A stretch of DNA of 20,928 nt from a virus, in the IMG/VR virus record IMGVR_UViG_3300046787_000666, positions 1 to 20,928 of that record; one strand, given 5' to 3'. Made by a program: the position numbers and the translations under genes. Within the stretch, counting starts at the first letter, position 1; each line of letters begins with the position of its first letter. Below are positions 6,359 to 11,940 of the stretch, piece after piece. The notes under the pieces are model-generated. The model saw nothing but the letters and a program-made list of their open reading frames with translations. It was not told where the DNA came from and did no database searches.

Positions 6359-6957
6359 TAGATCTTCTCCTCTTTATGATCTTGAACTAACCAAATCAAA
6401 GCCTCTATTTGACGTTGGTGCTCTTTTTGTTTAGCATCAGCATAAACAGCATCATAAGCAGCAGCATAAGCATAAGCATAAGCAGCAGCAGCAGCATAAG
6501 CAGCAGCATTAGCATCAGCAGCAGCAGCATTAGCATCAGCAGCAGCAGCATTAGCATCAGCATAAACAGCATCAGCAGCAGCAGCAGCAGCATAAGCAGC
6601 AGCATCAGCAGCATAAGCAGCAGCATTAGCATAAGCATAAGCATAAGCAGCAGCATTAGCATCAGCATAAACAGCATCATAAGCAGCAGCAGCAGCATAA
6701 GCAGCAGCATAAGCATCAGCATAAGCATCAGCAGCAGCATAAGCATGTGACGCACAATCGATTGCAAATTCTTCTAATACAACTCTGGGAATGAGTCGTA
6801 TCACTACCCAGATTTTATCTGAGGGAGTGATTTGCTCTAAATCAAGAAAGGAAGTGAAATCTCCTTTAAAGTTTGGATAATGTTTTAAGAAGTTATCAAG
6901 GCGATCTTTGCATGGGCCCAGATTTCTTATTTTCTTTTCGGTGATTATTAGTTTCAT
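6358..6957 (-). CDS. Alanine-rich repeat protein with a short conserved N-terminal domain
   Basis: A 199-residue protein. Residues 1-70 look like an ordinary folded domain (NLGPCKDRLDNFLKHYP..., then KIWVVIRLIP) of a kind seen in front of alanine repeats in other phage proteins. Residues about 71-175 are almost only Ala with interspersed Tyr, Asp, Asn and Val, and the last 24 residues are ordinary again and charged. DAVYADA occurs three times (94, 129 and 169) and a 7-residue unit DANAAAA is repeated three times from 134. The tract should form a long helix. GAGGAGA lies just upstream of the ATG, inside the end of the previous gene. The function is unknown; structural, antifreeze-like or immunity roles cannot be told apart. 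Confidence 0.65.
   Translation of the reverse strand: MKLIITEKKIRNLGPCKDRLDNFLKHYPNFKGDFTSFLDLEQITPSDKIWVVIRLIPRVVLEEFAIDCASHAYAAADAYADAYAAAYAAAAAYDAVYADANAAAYAYAYANAAAYAADAAAYAAAAAADAVYADANAAAADANAAAADANAAAYAAAAAYAYAYAAAYDAVYADAKQKEHQRQIEALIWLVQDHKEEKI
6433..6747 (-). repeat. In-frame trinucleotide repeat tract (GCT with TAT/GAT/AAT/GTT codons)
   Basis: About 105 consecutive codons drawn from only five types, all ending in T: GCT (Ala), TAT, GAT, AAT and GTT. Neighbouring codon types differ by one base, and a 21-nt unit is repeated in tandem near 6495-6560. This is the signature of slippage or unequal recombination in a coding repeat that stays in frame. Other frames stay open across it only because of the repeat. 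Confidence 0.85.
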
Positions 6958-6959
6958 CT

Positions 6960-7097
6960 TTATCTCTCCTCAAAGTCATCATGCTCAGGGACAAACTCAA
7001 TGAGCTCTTGGCATTCACCACACTCCACATTGCCATGCTCGTCCTCTTGTGTTGGACCTTCGATTAGTTGGCATCCAGAGCAATAGGTTAAGCCCAT
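6960..7097 (-). CDS. 45-residue zinc-ribbon microprotein
   Basis: A short gene filling the gap between two leftward genes: it starts at ATG 7097, one base after the upstream TAA, and ends two bases before the repeat-protein ATG. The product has CSGC at residues 6-9 and CGEC at 26-29, a compact zinc ribbon, followed by an acidic tail (EFVPEHDDFEER). GAGGG precedes its ATG by about 8 nt, and its own 3' end carries the ribosome binding site of the next gene. The four-Cys pattern and perfect packing support a real gene. No function known; zinc ribbons of this size often bind RNA, DNA or a host polymerase. Confidence 0.65.
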   Translation of the reverse strand: MGLTYCSGCQLIEGPTQEDEHGNVECGECQELIEFVPEHDDFEER

Positions 7098-7098
7098 G

Positions 7099-7341
7099 TT
7101 AACGACCCTCAGTTTGGGGGTAGTTTTTAAAGGCTTTGATTAAACGTTTGATGACTGCTTCACTGAAGGGACCTTGCTCACCTCTAATACCGTAAAGACA
7201 GTTACCATTAGCGTCACATTCCCACATACTAGTGGAAGTTCCCTTACCGCGTTCTCCGCCACGAGCTTCGATATCAGACCAAACTCTAACTCTATATTTT
7301 TTGTTTTTAGCTAAGTATGTGAATTCTCGTTCATTGCTCAT
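7099..7341 (-). CDS. Hypothetical protein, 80 aa
   Basis: An 80-residue soluble protein (MSNEREFTYLAKNKKYRVRV...), with a beta-rich first half containing WECDANGNCLYG and a helical basic C-terminus (AVIKRLIKAFKNYP). No family is recognised. AAGAGGTG is well placed before the ATG, and a candidate promoter ends shortly before it. It is followed one base after its stop by the zinc microprotein gene. Confidence 0.6.
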   Translation of the reverse strand: MSNEREFTYLAKNKKYRVRVWSDIEARGGERGKGTSTSMWECDANGNCLYGIRGEQGPFSEAVIKRLIKAFKNYPQTEGR

Positions 7342-7359
7342 TTTGCACCTCTTAAATCT

Positions 7360-7388
7360 AGTTTACTGGAACACTGTGTCAAAGTCAA
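7360..7388 (-). promoter_or_regulatory. Candidate internal leftward promoter before the gene at 7341
   Basis: Minus strand: TTGACT (7388-7383), 17-bp spacer, TAAACT (7365-7360). It lies in a 54-bp gap, the largest inside this operon. Start would be near 7353, giving a 12-nt leader that begins at the AAGAGGT ribosome binding site. Five of six -35 and four of six -10 bases match the sigma-70 consensus. Confidence 0.4.
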
Positions 7389-7395
7389 TAGTATC

Positions 7396-7581
7396 TTAAG
7401 CTAAATTAACCTTCTTAAGATTTACAAGAACTTGATCGTCAGTTTGTTTGAGATCAAATGTGAAAACATTTCCGGCAGCATCTTCAAGAAGACAGTTGGG
7501 TCTGATAGTCCAGCCACGTCTAACTTTCTCTTGAATCATTCCGACCATCAAGGCTCTTATAATCTCAGCTTTGTAACTCAT
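7396..7581 (-). CDS. Hypothetical protein, 61 aa
   Basis: A 61-residue protein: an N-terminal helix with several Met (ALMVGMIQEKVRRGW), then short beta strands (NVFTFDLKQTDDQVLVNLKKV). It looks soluble and compact. AAGAGGTGA is ideally placed before the ATG, and only four bases separate it from the upstream gene, so it belongs to the operon. Family not recognised. Confidence 0.6.
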   Translation of the reverse strand: MSYKAEIIRALMVGMIQEKVRRGWTIRPNCLLEDAAGNVFTFDLKQTDDQVLVNLKKVNLA

Positions 7582-7585
7582 ATAC

Positions 7586-7852
7586 TCACCTCTTAATATT
7601 AGAATATCTCACTACGATACTATTGTCAAGCGGCTTTTCACGGCATATAAGCAGTCTCTTAACACCCGGCGAATCAAATATCTTATTAACACTAGCAGTT
7701 ATATCAGAGAGCAAAAGCAGCTTGTCGGAATCAAAGTAAATAACATGAGAGTTGGCATCATCCTTGCAACCCGCCAAAACTTTGACAGTCTTACCATAAC
7801 TGCCGTCATAGATCTCAAAAGGAATCTGCGGCATCTTATCTACATCTAACAT
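7586..7852 (-). CDS. Hypothetical protein, 88 aa, start chosen at the ribosome binding site
   Basis: The open frame runs back to an ATG at 7885, but GTGAGGT is placed 6 nt before the ATG at 7852 and the upstream gene stops at 7863, so the shorter 88-residue form (MLDVDKMPQIPFEIYDGSYGK...) is preferred. The protein appears alpha/beta and soluble. It has one Cys in VLAGCKDD and a basic C-terminal strand. No family is recognised. Confidence 0.55.
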   Translation of the reverse strand: MLDVDKMPQIPFEIYDGSYGKTVKVLAGCKDDANSHVIYFDSDKLLLLSDITASVNKIFDSPGVKRLLICREKPLDNSIVVRYSNIKR

Positions 7853-7862
7853 AAAAACAACC

Positions 7863-8114
7863 TCACTTACCAAATAAAGCTTCATTGCACTTCTCTGCCC
7901 AGTGCCAATAAGCTCGCTTCCAATGCTGCTCTTGTTTCTTTAGTTCCTTAGCTCGATGAGCATAAGGATAGTAGGATCTTTTAGATCTTGCATCAACCAT
8001 AAGATCAAAGCACCGACGTCTTGCGTCCTGCCACTCACATAGCTCTTTATAACTAACCTGTAACTTTTCAAATTCACTTATGTTTCTATCATTTACATTC
8101 TTTTTATTCTTCAT
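7863..8114 (-). CDS. Hypothetical helical protein, 83 aa
   Basis: A highly charged helical protein rich in Lys, Arg, Trp and Tyr (YAHRAKELKKQEQHWKRAYWHWAEK). The frame opens at an ATG at 8129, which has no ribosome binding site, whereas the ATG at 8114 overlaps the TGA of the membrane microprotein gene (ATGA) and follows GGAGAAG by about 9 nt. The 83-residue form is therefore preferred. The aromatic and basic surface suggests protein or nucleic-acid binding (inference). Family not recognised. Confidence 0.55.
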   Translation of the reverse strand: MKNKKNVNDRNISEFEKLQVSYKELCEWQDARRRCFDLMVDARSKRSYYPYAHRAKELKKQEQHWKRAYWHWAEKCNEALFGK

Positions 8115-8185
8115 TTTTGACTTCTCCATATTGCGTATATTGTTAAAGTAACACCGATTGATAAAGCTACAACGAGATTAAGCAT
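8111..8185 (-). CDS. 24-residue membrane microprotein
   Basis: ATG at 8185 overlaps the end of the 77-residue membrane protein gene by 8 nt, and the TGA at 8113 overlaps the next ATG. The product starts MLNLVVALSIGVTLTIYAIW: one transmembrane helix plus a four-residue polar tail. GGGG lies 7 nt before the ATG. The chain of overlaps with both neighbours suggests it is translated. Its size and position beside another membrane protein resemble small holin or toxin-like subunits, but there is no direct evidence for either. Confidence 0.45.
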   Translation of the reverse strand: MLNLVVALSIGVTLTIYAIWRSQK

Positions 8186-8411
8186 TAAACAGCCCCTTAG
8201 TTCGTTTCCAGTCAAGAAGAGCCGCAACAGCAATGAAGCTACCAAACACAAGCACAGCGGCAAAAGCATTTTGCGAGGCAACAAAAGCAACTCCGAGAAG
8301 AGGAAGACCAACTACAACAGCCAGCATCAGCAAGCCGATAATAAAGGGCATGATTACGTTTAGAACAGCGATTGCAACTAGAACACCAAGGATAGCAAGA
8401 ATGATTGTCAT
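8178..8411 (-). CDS. Small multi-pass membrane protein
   Basis: A 77-residue protein dominated by two or three hydrophobic segments (about 2-35, with a possible break near Pro22, and 42-65), with a positively charged tail (DWKRTKGLFNA) that should stay in the cytoplasm. GGGAG lies 8 nt before the ATG, and two bases separate it from the upstream gene. Size and topology would suit a holin-like or membrane-remodelling protein; no lysis enzyme is visible nearby, so this stays open. Confidence 0.6.
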   Translation of the reverse strand: MTIILAILGVLVAIAVLNVIMPFIIGLLMLAVVVGLPLLGVAFVASQNAFAAVLVFGSFIAVAALLDWKRTKGLFNA

Positions 8412-8413
8412 GA

Positions 8414-8608
8414 TTATAATCTCCCAGTCTTAATTGATTGTTTTACAGCGTCTTTAAGAGCTTGAAGCTCGGCTTTGTAGTACTCGTAGTTATCTCTATG
8501 AACTCGTACTACCTCATAATCACCGGCAAGCTCAGCATCTGTAAGCTTTCTGAACTCCTTCTCGATCCGATCTTCTAAAGCTTTTTGTTTACCTAATGTA
8601 ATAATCAT
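8414..8608 (-). CDS. Small coiled-coil protein, first gene of the accessory leftward operon
   Basis: A 64-residue, charged and almost fully helical protein (KALEDRIEKEFRKLTDAELAG, then YYKAELQALKDAVKQ), probably a two-helix coiled coil. The ATG has no ribosome binding site. CATACT ends six bases before it, matching the window's leaderless layout only weakly because the -35 and TGN elements are poor. Function unknown. Confidence 0.6.
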   Translation of the reverse strand: MIITLGKQKALEDRIEKEFRKLTDAELAGDYEVVRVHRDNYEYYKAELQALKDAVKQSIKTGRL

Positions 8609-8648
8609 GTTCTAAGTATGATGCAGATAACATGCCAACTAAGCCAGC

Positions 8649-8774
8649 TTGAAATCATTGAGGATTTAAGTGTTAAGAAATCTTAAAAGATACTATTTAG
8701 AGTCATAGATGACCCATAAATGACAAGGAATTGAAATCACTGAAGAAATAAGCGACAAGAAATGTCGCAAAGAT
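8649..8774. repeat. Two imperfect 43-44 bp direct repeats, each ending in a hairpin
   Basis: Copies begin at 8649 and 8731 (82 bp apart) with TTGAAATCAYTGARGA. The first 24 bases match at 19 positions. Each copy then forms a small stem around AGAAAT: TTAAG/CTTAA in copy 1 and GCGACA/TGTCGC in copy 2. The stems differ in sequence but are both paired, which suggests the fold is what is kept. Iteron or regulator sites are possible. Confidence 0.5.
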
Positions 8775-8780
8775 TGAGTG

Positions 8781-8789
8781 TGATATAAT
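8781..8789 (+). promoter_or_regulatory. Extended -10 promoter TGATATAAT
   Basis: A perfect TATAAT (8784-8789) preceded by TGA. No good -35 is seen, as is common for extended -10 promoters. Transcription would start near 8796, where no ORF begins, so a non-coding transcript is the simplest reading. Confidence 0.45.
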
Positions 8790-8795
8790 GCAAGC

Positions 8796-8925
8796 ATAAG
8801 ACGTATTCGTTGTCTTTACTCAAAGAAAGTAAGTAAACACTTACTATTATCAGTTACTTACATACCTTTTACAAAAGAAAATCTCTGTAAATCAATGTCC
8901 CATCCCCACGGACATTGTTGTTTTT
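8796..8925 (+). ncRNA. Predicted ~130-nt small RNA between a promoter and a terminator
   Basis: The stretch is bounded by the extended -10 element at 8781-8789 and the terminator hairpin at 8893-8925. Inside it AGTAAGT (8828-8834) and ACTTACT (8839-8845) form a perfect 7-bp stem with a 4-base loop. No credible ORF is inside. Existence of the RNA is an inference from these signals only; no known RNA family is recognised. Confidence 0.35.
8893..8925 (+). terminator. Rightward intrinsic terminator
   Basis: CAATGTCC (8893-8900) and GGACATTG (8910-8917) form a perfect 8-bp stem with a 9-base loop, followed by TTGTTTTT. The U run is interrupted by one G but otherwise typical. Confidence 0.6.
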
Positions 8926-8941
8926 GCATCAGAATCGATTG

Positions 8942-8961
8942 AATAGTATGCTCATACTATT
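8942..8961. promoter_or_regulatory. 20-bp palindrome, candidate operator
   Basis: AATAGTATG and CATACTATT are perfect inverted repeats separated by CT. With only two central bases it suits binding of a dimeric regulator better than an RNA hairpin. No T run follows on the plus strand. Confidence 0.45.
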
Positions 8962-9069
8962 TAAAACCCACGTATAAGCTCTATAACCCCAATATACGCT
9001 CGACACATGTTGGCCCCATCCCCACCCTCTATTAGATACACCCCACCAACCACCCACCTATATGCTATG

Positions 9070-9093
9070 TATAAGGCGCAAGCCCTGCTTATA
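9070..9093 (+). repeat. Hairpin with GCAA loop among repeated TATAAG motifs
   Basis: TATAAG (9070-9075) pairs with CTTATA (9088-9093), with an inner GC/GC pair closing a GCAA loop. Further TATAAG or ATAAG motifs lie near 8972, 9091 and 9100. It is located 140 bp before the packaging genes; a terminase recognition site is one possible role. Confidence 0.35.
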
Positions 9094-9217
9094 AGAGGGA
9101 TAAGCTATGTGTGTGTTATTGCTGCATGATTGCTCAAGGGGCGGGGAGTATGGAGGCCACGGGGGCCGCCTCAATCCCGGACCTATGCGGCTCTGTAAAA
9201 TTCTCATATTTATGAAA

Positions 9218-9226
9218 TGGTATAAT
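9218..9226 (+). promoter_or_regulatory. Extended -10 promoter of the packaging operon, leaderless layout
   Basis: TGG-TATAAT followed by six bases and ATG at 9233. No recognisable -35 and no Shine-Dalgarno sequence. Predicted transcription start is the A of ATG. Confidence 0.55.
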
Positions 9227-9232
9227 AAATAC

Positions 9233-9442
9233 ATGTCTAAGCTCAGGTCAGCAGCCCCCACAGTTAACAAACGAAGCACCCTACTAGTAACCCTTAAAAT
9301 GGGCCTAAAATCCAGTGCTCCTCTAGACGAGTCGCACGCATGGAGTGCCCTCCAAGAAGCTTTCAAAGACCACGAAGAGATCGAAATCATTCAAGCCCAA
9401 ATCGGACCTGACAAAGATGGAGTCATTTCTAGTGAGAAATAA
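9233..9442 (+). CDS. Hypothetical protein preceding the small terminase
   Basis: A 69-residue protein (MSKLRSAAPTVNKRSTLLVT...), basic at the N-terminus and acidic later (KDHEEIEIIQAQIG). The frame is open further upstream, but the ATG at 9233 sits exactly six bases after TATAAT and the upstream part is low quality, so this start is preferred. Its end overlaps the start of the small terminase gene. It may be a packaging accessory or DNA-binding protein by position; the family is not recognised. Confidence 0.55.
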   Translation: MSKLRSAAPTVNKRSTLLVTLKMGLKSSAPLDESHAWSALQEAFKDHEEIEIIQAQIGPDKDGVISSEK

Positions 9443-9911
9443 GAATGAAGATGACATGCTTCGATCACTCGACAAGCTTCGCATCTATGATGAGATGATG
9501 CCTAAGCTCATGAAGATTATCGAGGCGGGGGGATCTGCAGAAAAGGCTCTTAAGAACTCTGAGTCTCTAGCTGCGGCTACAATGATTGACCTGATGCGCC
9601 CAGAGCACAAAGCTGAGGTGAGACTCAACGCTGCTAACAAGATCATGGAGAGAGTCTCAGGGAAAGCTGTTGAGAGATCAGTCTCAGTTTATGGGGATCT
9701 AAACCAGATGGCTGAGCAGGACCTTGACAGCCAGATTAAGCAGCTGATGGGAAAGCTTGGGGTAACTCAGCCAGCTCTTGAAGCCCCCAAAGCTAAGAAG
9801 ATTCAAAAGAGGAAGCCCAGAAAGAATGAGCTCCTAGAAGCCATAGTCGTGGACGTGGTCGCAGACGCAAAAGAGGTCATCACTCATGGACCGGCCAAAA
9901 AAGATACCTAA
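9417..9911 (+). CDS. terS: Terminase small subunit
   Basis: About 164 residues from this ATG. The middle reads like phage small terminases: an N-terminal helical part (IYDEMMPKLMKIIEAGGSAEKAL), a segment PEHKAEVRLNAANKIMERVSGKAVERS, and YGDLNQMAEQDLDSQIKQLMGKLG; the C-terminus is Lys-rich and then acidic. Small terminases recognise the packaging site on viral DNA and load the large subunit. Other starts are possible: GTG at 9432, nine bases after GGAG, and GTG at 9345. It overlaps the upstream gene, and an endonuclease gene overlaps its last 26 bp and separates it from the large subunit gene. Confidence 0.7.
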   Translation: MESFLVRNKNEDDMLRSLDKLRIYDEMMPKLMKIIEAGGSAEKALKNSESLAAATMIDLMRPEHKAEVRLNAANKIMERVSGKAVERSVSVYGDLNQMAEQDLDSQIKQLMGKLGVTQPALEAPKAKKIQKRKPRKNELLEAIVVDVVADAKEVITHGPAKKDT

Positions 9912-10554
9912 GTACAAAATGTTTCAGCAGGGTAACTTTGCCTATTGTGACAAGCATGGATTTCACTCTAACTGGTATGTAGCCGTTTGGCATGGAAGCT
10001 CTAAGATATCATGTAAGACTTGTAAGGCCGAAGATCGAAAAGCAAAATATGCTAAAGGTCTTATATACAAGAAAAAAGCTCAAGAAGACCTACAACGAGT
10101 TGTTAAGGGAACTATGAAAGAGTGCAGGGTACACGGCACCCACGATAACTGGAGCTATAGACGATATGATGACAGGGTAGTTTGTCGACCATGTCACAAT
10201 GTGAGATCCTTAAGAAGCGCTAGAAAAGACTTTTGGAAAACTAAGATTAAGAAAGCTAAATCAGGAGCTAAGCGTAGAGGATTTAGTTTTGACCTCATAC
10301 CGGAAGATCTAAAAACTCTATTCGACAAACAAGAAGCTAGATGTGCTTTAACAAACCTCCCATTTGATTTAGAGAACGAAGCACACCTTATTAGCATAGA
10401 TCGAATTGATTCTAACATAGGCTATGAAATAGGAAATGTCTGGCTAGTTCACAGACAAGTAAATCTTATGAAAGGGGCTTCCTCCTTAGATGACTTTATT
10501 CATTTTTGCGGGAAAGTAACTAAAACCCATGGCAGACCTATCGAAACTAACTAA
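9886..10554 (+). CDS. HNH-type endonuclease inserted between the terminase genes
   Basis: A 222-residue protein. The N-terminal half has two copies of a zinc module: C21xxHG.H.NW...C43xxC46 and C80xxHG.H.NW...C100xxC103. The C-terminal half holds an HNH-like core: Cys153, SIDRID (Asp172), GYEIGNVWLVHRQVNLMK (Asn184, His189, Asn193), as in phage and homing HNH enzymes. In such proteins the first His of the motif is often Asp. Its start overlaps the small terminase and its end overlaps the large terminase, each by 26 bp. GAGGT lies 8 nt before the ATG. HNH enzymes next to terminases can be selfish homing genes or can assist cos cleavage; which applies is open. Confidence 0.8.
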   Translation: MDRPKKIPKYKMFQQGNFAYCDKHGFHSNWYVAVWHGSSKISCKTCKAEDRKAKYAKGLIYKKKAQEDLQRVVKGTMKECRVHGTHDNWSYRRYDDRVVCRPCHNVRSLRSARKDFWKTKIKKAKSGAKRRGFSFDLIPEDLKTLFDKQEARCALTNLPFDLENEAHLISIDRIDSNIGYEIGNVWLVHRQVNLMKGASSLDDFIHFCGKVTKTHGRPIETN

Positions 10555-11911
10555 AGAACAAAAAATAGAGCTGTTAAAAGCTTTAAAGCTAAAAGAGCTA
10601 AAGAAACAAGAATCAAAGATAGATTCCTTTGTTCCTAATAAACCGCAAGAGCAGTTTCTCTCTTCTCAAAAGAAACTTCGAGCTATGTTTGCTGCCAACG
10701 CGGTAGGTAAAACAACCGCCCTAACTATTGACCTAATCTACACTTGCCTAGACAGGCATCCAGAAAGAGATACCACTAAAGCAAGAACAATATGGTTTCT
10801 AATACCGGGGTTCCAAAAGATCGAGGATTATATAAGAGAAATCAAGCAGTGGTGTCCCCCCAGCCTTTTTCCTCAAGTAGATAAGATGGGTTCCCCACAC
10901 ATCAGAAGACTAAGATGGCAGAACGGTAAAACAGTCACCTTCTACTCCTTTGACCAAGACCCAGCTCAACTAGAAGGAACAAACATAGATGTTCTCTATT
11001 CAGATGAGTGTCCTCCTAGGAAACTGTGGGTAGCAGCATTTCGAGGATTGAGAAATAACCCCGACTACTTTGTAGCTATGGCAGGAACTCCTATTAGCGA
11101 GCCTTGGCTTTATACAGATGTTTACCTGCCGGGTATTACTGGACAAAACAAAGATACAGAAATTATCACTGGAACAATCTACGAAAACCCCTATCTGACT
11201 AAAGAGTTTGTAGATGACTTTGAATCTAGGTTAACTGACGACGAGAAGAGAGTTCGATTGTTCGGAGAGTTCTCTGCTCTACAAGGCAGAGTCTTTAAGG
11301 AATTTGATCGAAAGGTTCATGTACTACAGCTGCAAGATTTTCCGAATGACTGGCCCGTCTACTTCGCTATCGACCCACACTCCAGAAAGAAGTCAACCGC
11401 TATTTGGATAGGAGTGACAAAAGACGAAGAGCTCATTGTCATCAATGAGACAGCTGGAGAAGACATAGAAGATTTAGCTCTTAAAGTTAACGCTATCGAG
11501 AAGGAACACAAATACCGAGTTGTCAAAAGACTCATAGATAACTCTGGTGTTGCTAAAGACTGGACAGGTCGATCCGCTATTGAGATCCTGGCTAAGCACG
11601 GCATCAGAGTCTCCCCTGTAAGACAGGAAGAGAAAGCCGTGCATGACGGAATCATTTGTGTGAAGAAGCTCTTCAAAGACAAAAGACTCTTCATGTTTGA
11701 AAACTGCATAGGCACAATCTCAGACCTCTCCCTTTATGGCTGGCAAGAGAATCACAACGAGGATAGGCAAGGCCAGTCTGAGAAGGTTAGAAAGACCAAC
11801 GATGATTATGTAGATCTCATACGCTATATAGCTATGTCTAAACCTTGCCATAGACCCTCCCTTGGCACTAGCCCAGGACCAACCTCTCATGCTTACAAGC
11901 GTCGTTCTTAA
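10529..11911 (+). CDS. terL: Terminase large subunit (packaging ATPase-nuclease)
   Basis: A 460-residue protein with both expected domains. ATPase: Walker A AANAVGKT (55-62), Walker B VLYSDE (155-160, Asp159 and Glu160), and a coupling segment MAGTP (184-188). RNase H-like nuclease: FAIDPH (Asp282), LIDNSG (Asp337) and DDYVDLIRY (Asp426 and Asp429). It pumps DNA into the procapsid through the portal and cuts the concatemer. Its length is typical. The start lies inside the end of the HNH gene; GGGAAAG is about 13 nt upstream, so initiation may depend on coupling. The N-terminal 30 residues are Lys-rich and helical, probably contacting the small subunit. Confidence 0.92.
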   Translation: MADLSKLTKEQKIELLKALKLKELKKQESKIDSFVPNKPQEQFLSSQKKLRAMFAANAVGKTTALTIDLIYTCLDRHPERDTTKARTIWFLIPGFQKIEDYIREIKQWCPPSLFPQVDKMGSPHIRRLRWQNGKTVTFYSFDQDPAQLEGTNIDVLYSDECPPRKLWVAAFRGLRNNPDYFVAMAGTPISEPWLYTDVYLPGITGQNKDTEIITGTIYENPYLTKEFVDDFESRLTDDEKRVRLFGEFSALQGRVFKEFDRKVHVLQLQDFPNDWPVYFAIDPHSRKKSTAIWIGVTKDEELIVINETAGEDIEDLALKVNAIEKEHKYRVVKRLIDNSGVAKDWTGRSAIEILAKHGIRVSPVRQEEKAVHDGIICVKKLFKDKRLFMFENCIGTISDLSLYGWQENHNEDRQGQSEKVRKTNDDYVDLIRYIAMSKPCHRPSLGTSPGPTSHAYKRRS

Positions 11912-11925
11912 CACAAAAGTGACTA

Positions 11926-11934
11926 TGCTACAAT
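11926..11934 (+). promoter_or_regulatory. Extended -10 promoter of the portal gene, leaderless layout
   Basis: TGC-TACAAT followed by six bases and ATG at 11941. There is no Shine-Dalgarno sequence before the portal ATG. A weak -35 (TTCTTA) lies 18 bp upstream. It sits in the 29-bp gap after the large terminase. Confidence 0.5.
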
Positions 11935-11940
11935 AGAGTC

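Larger units (their letters stand above)
8609..9232. other. 624-bp gene-free region between accessory and packaging operons
   Basis: No convincing gene is present. The region contains tandem imperfect repeats (8649-8774), an extended -10 promoter (8781-8789), a terminator (8893-8925), a 20-bp palindrome (8942-8961), a cytosine-rich stretch (9008-9058) that repeats the 11-mer CCCATCCCCAC of the terminator, and several TATAAG motifs around a hairpin (9070-9093). Sitting just before the small terminase, it may hold the packaging site, an origin, or an RNA gene. Confidence 0.5.

Noticed and set aside
6427-6747. Short repeated units that might suggest a CRISPR array or satellite
   Set aside because: Units are contiguous, in frame and coding; there are no spacers of constant length.
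6405-6767. Open frames of Leu/Met or Ile/Ser repeats across the trinucleotide tract (also 6409-6750 on the plus strand)
   Set aside because: They are frame shadows of the GCT-based repeat; the frame kept here has a normal folded domain on the N-terminal side, a charged C-terminal end and a good ribosome binding site.
8111-8311. 66-codon hydrophobic frame
   Set aside because: Most of it overlaps the 77-residue membrane protein in another frame; only its last 24 codons, which begin at a coupled ATG, were kept as a gene.
9107-9232. Upstream extension of the first packaging-operon frame
   Set aside because: The extension has a poor composition and the promoter with its six-base spacing lies inside it; the ATG at 9233 fits better.
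8609-9232. tRNA genes in the gene-free region
   Set aside because: No cloverleaf with a TTC-type T-arm and matching acceptor stem could be found by eye; hairpins there are isolated.
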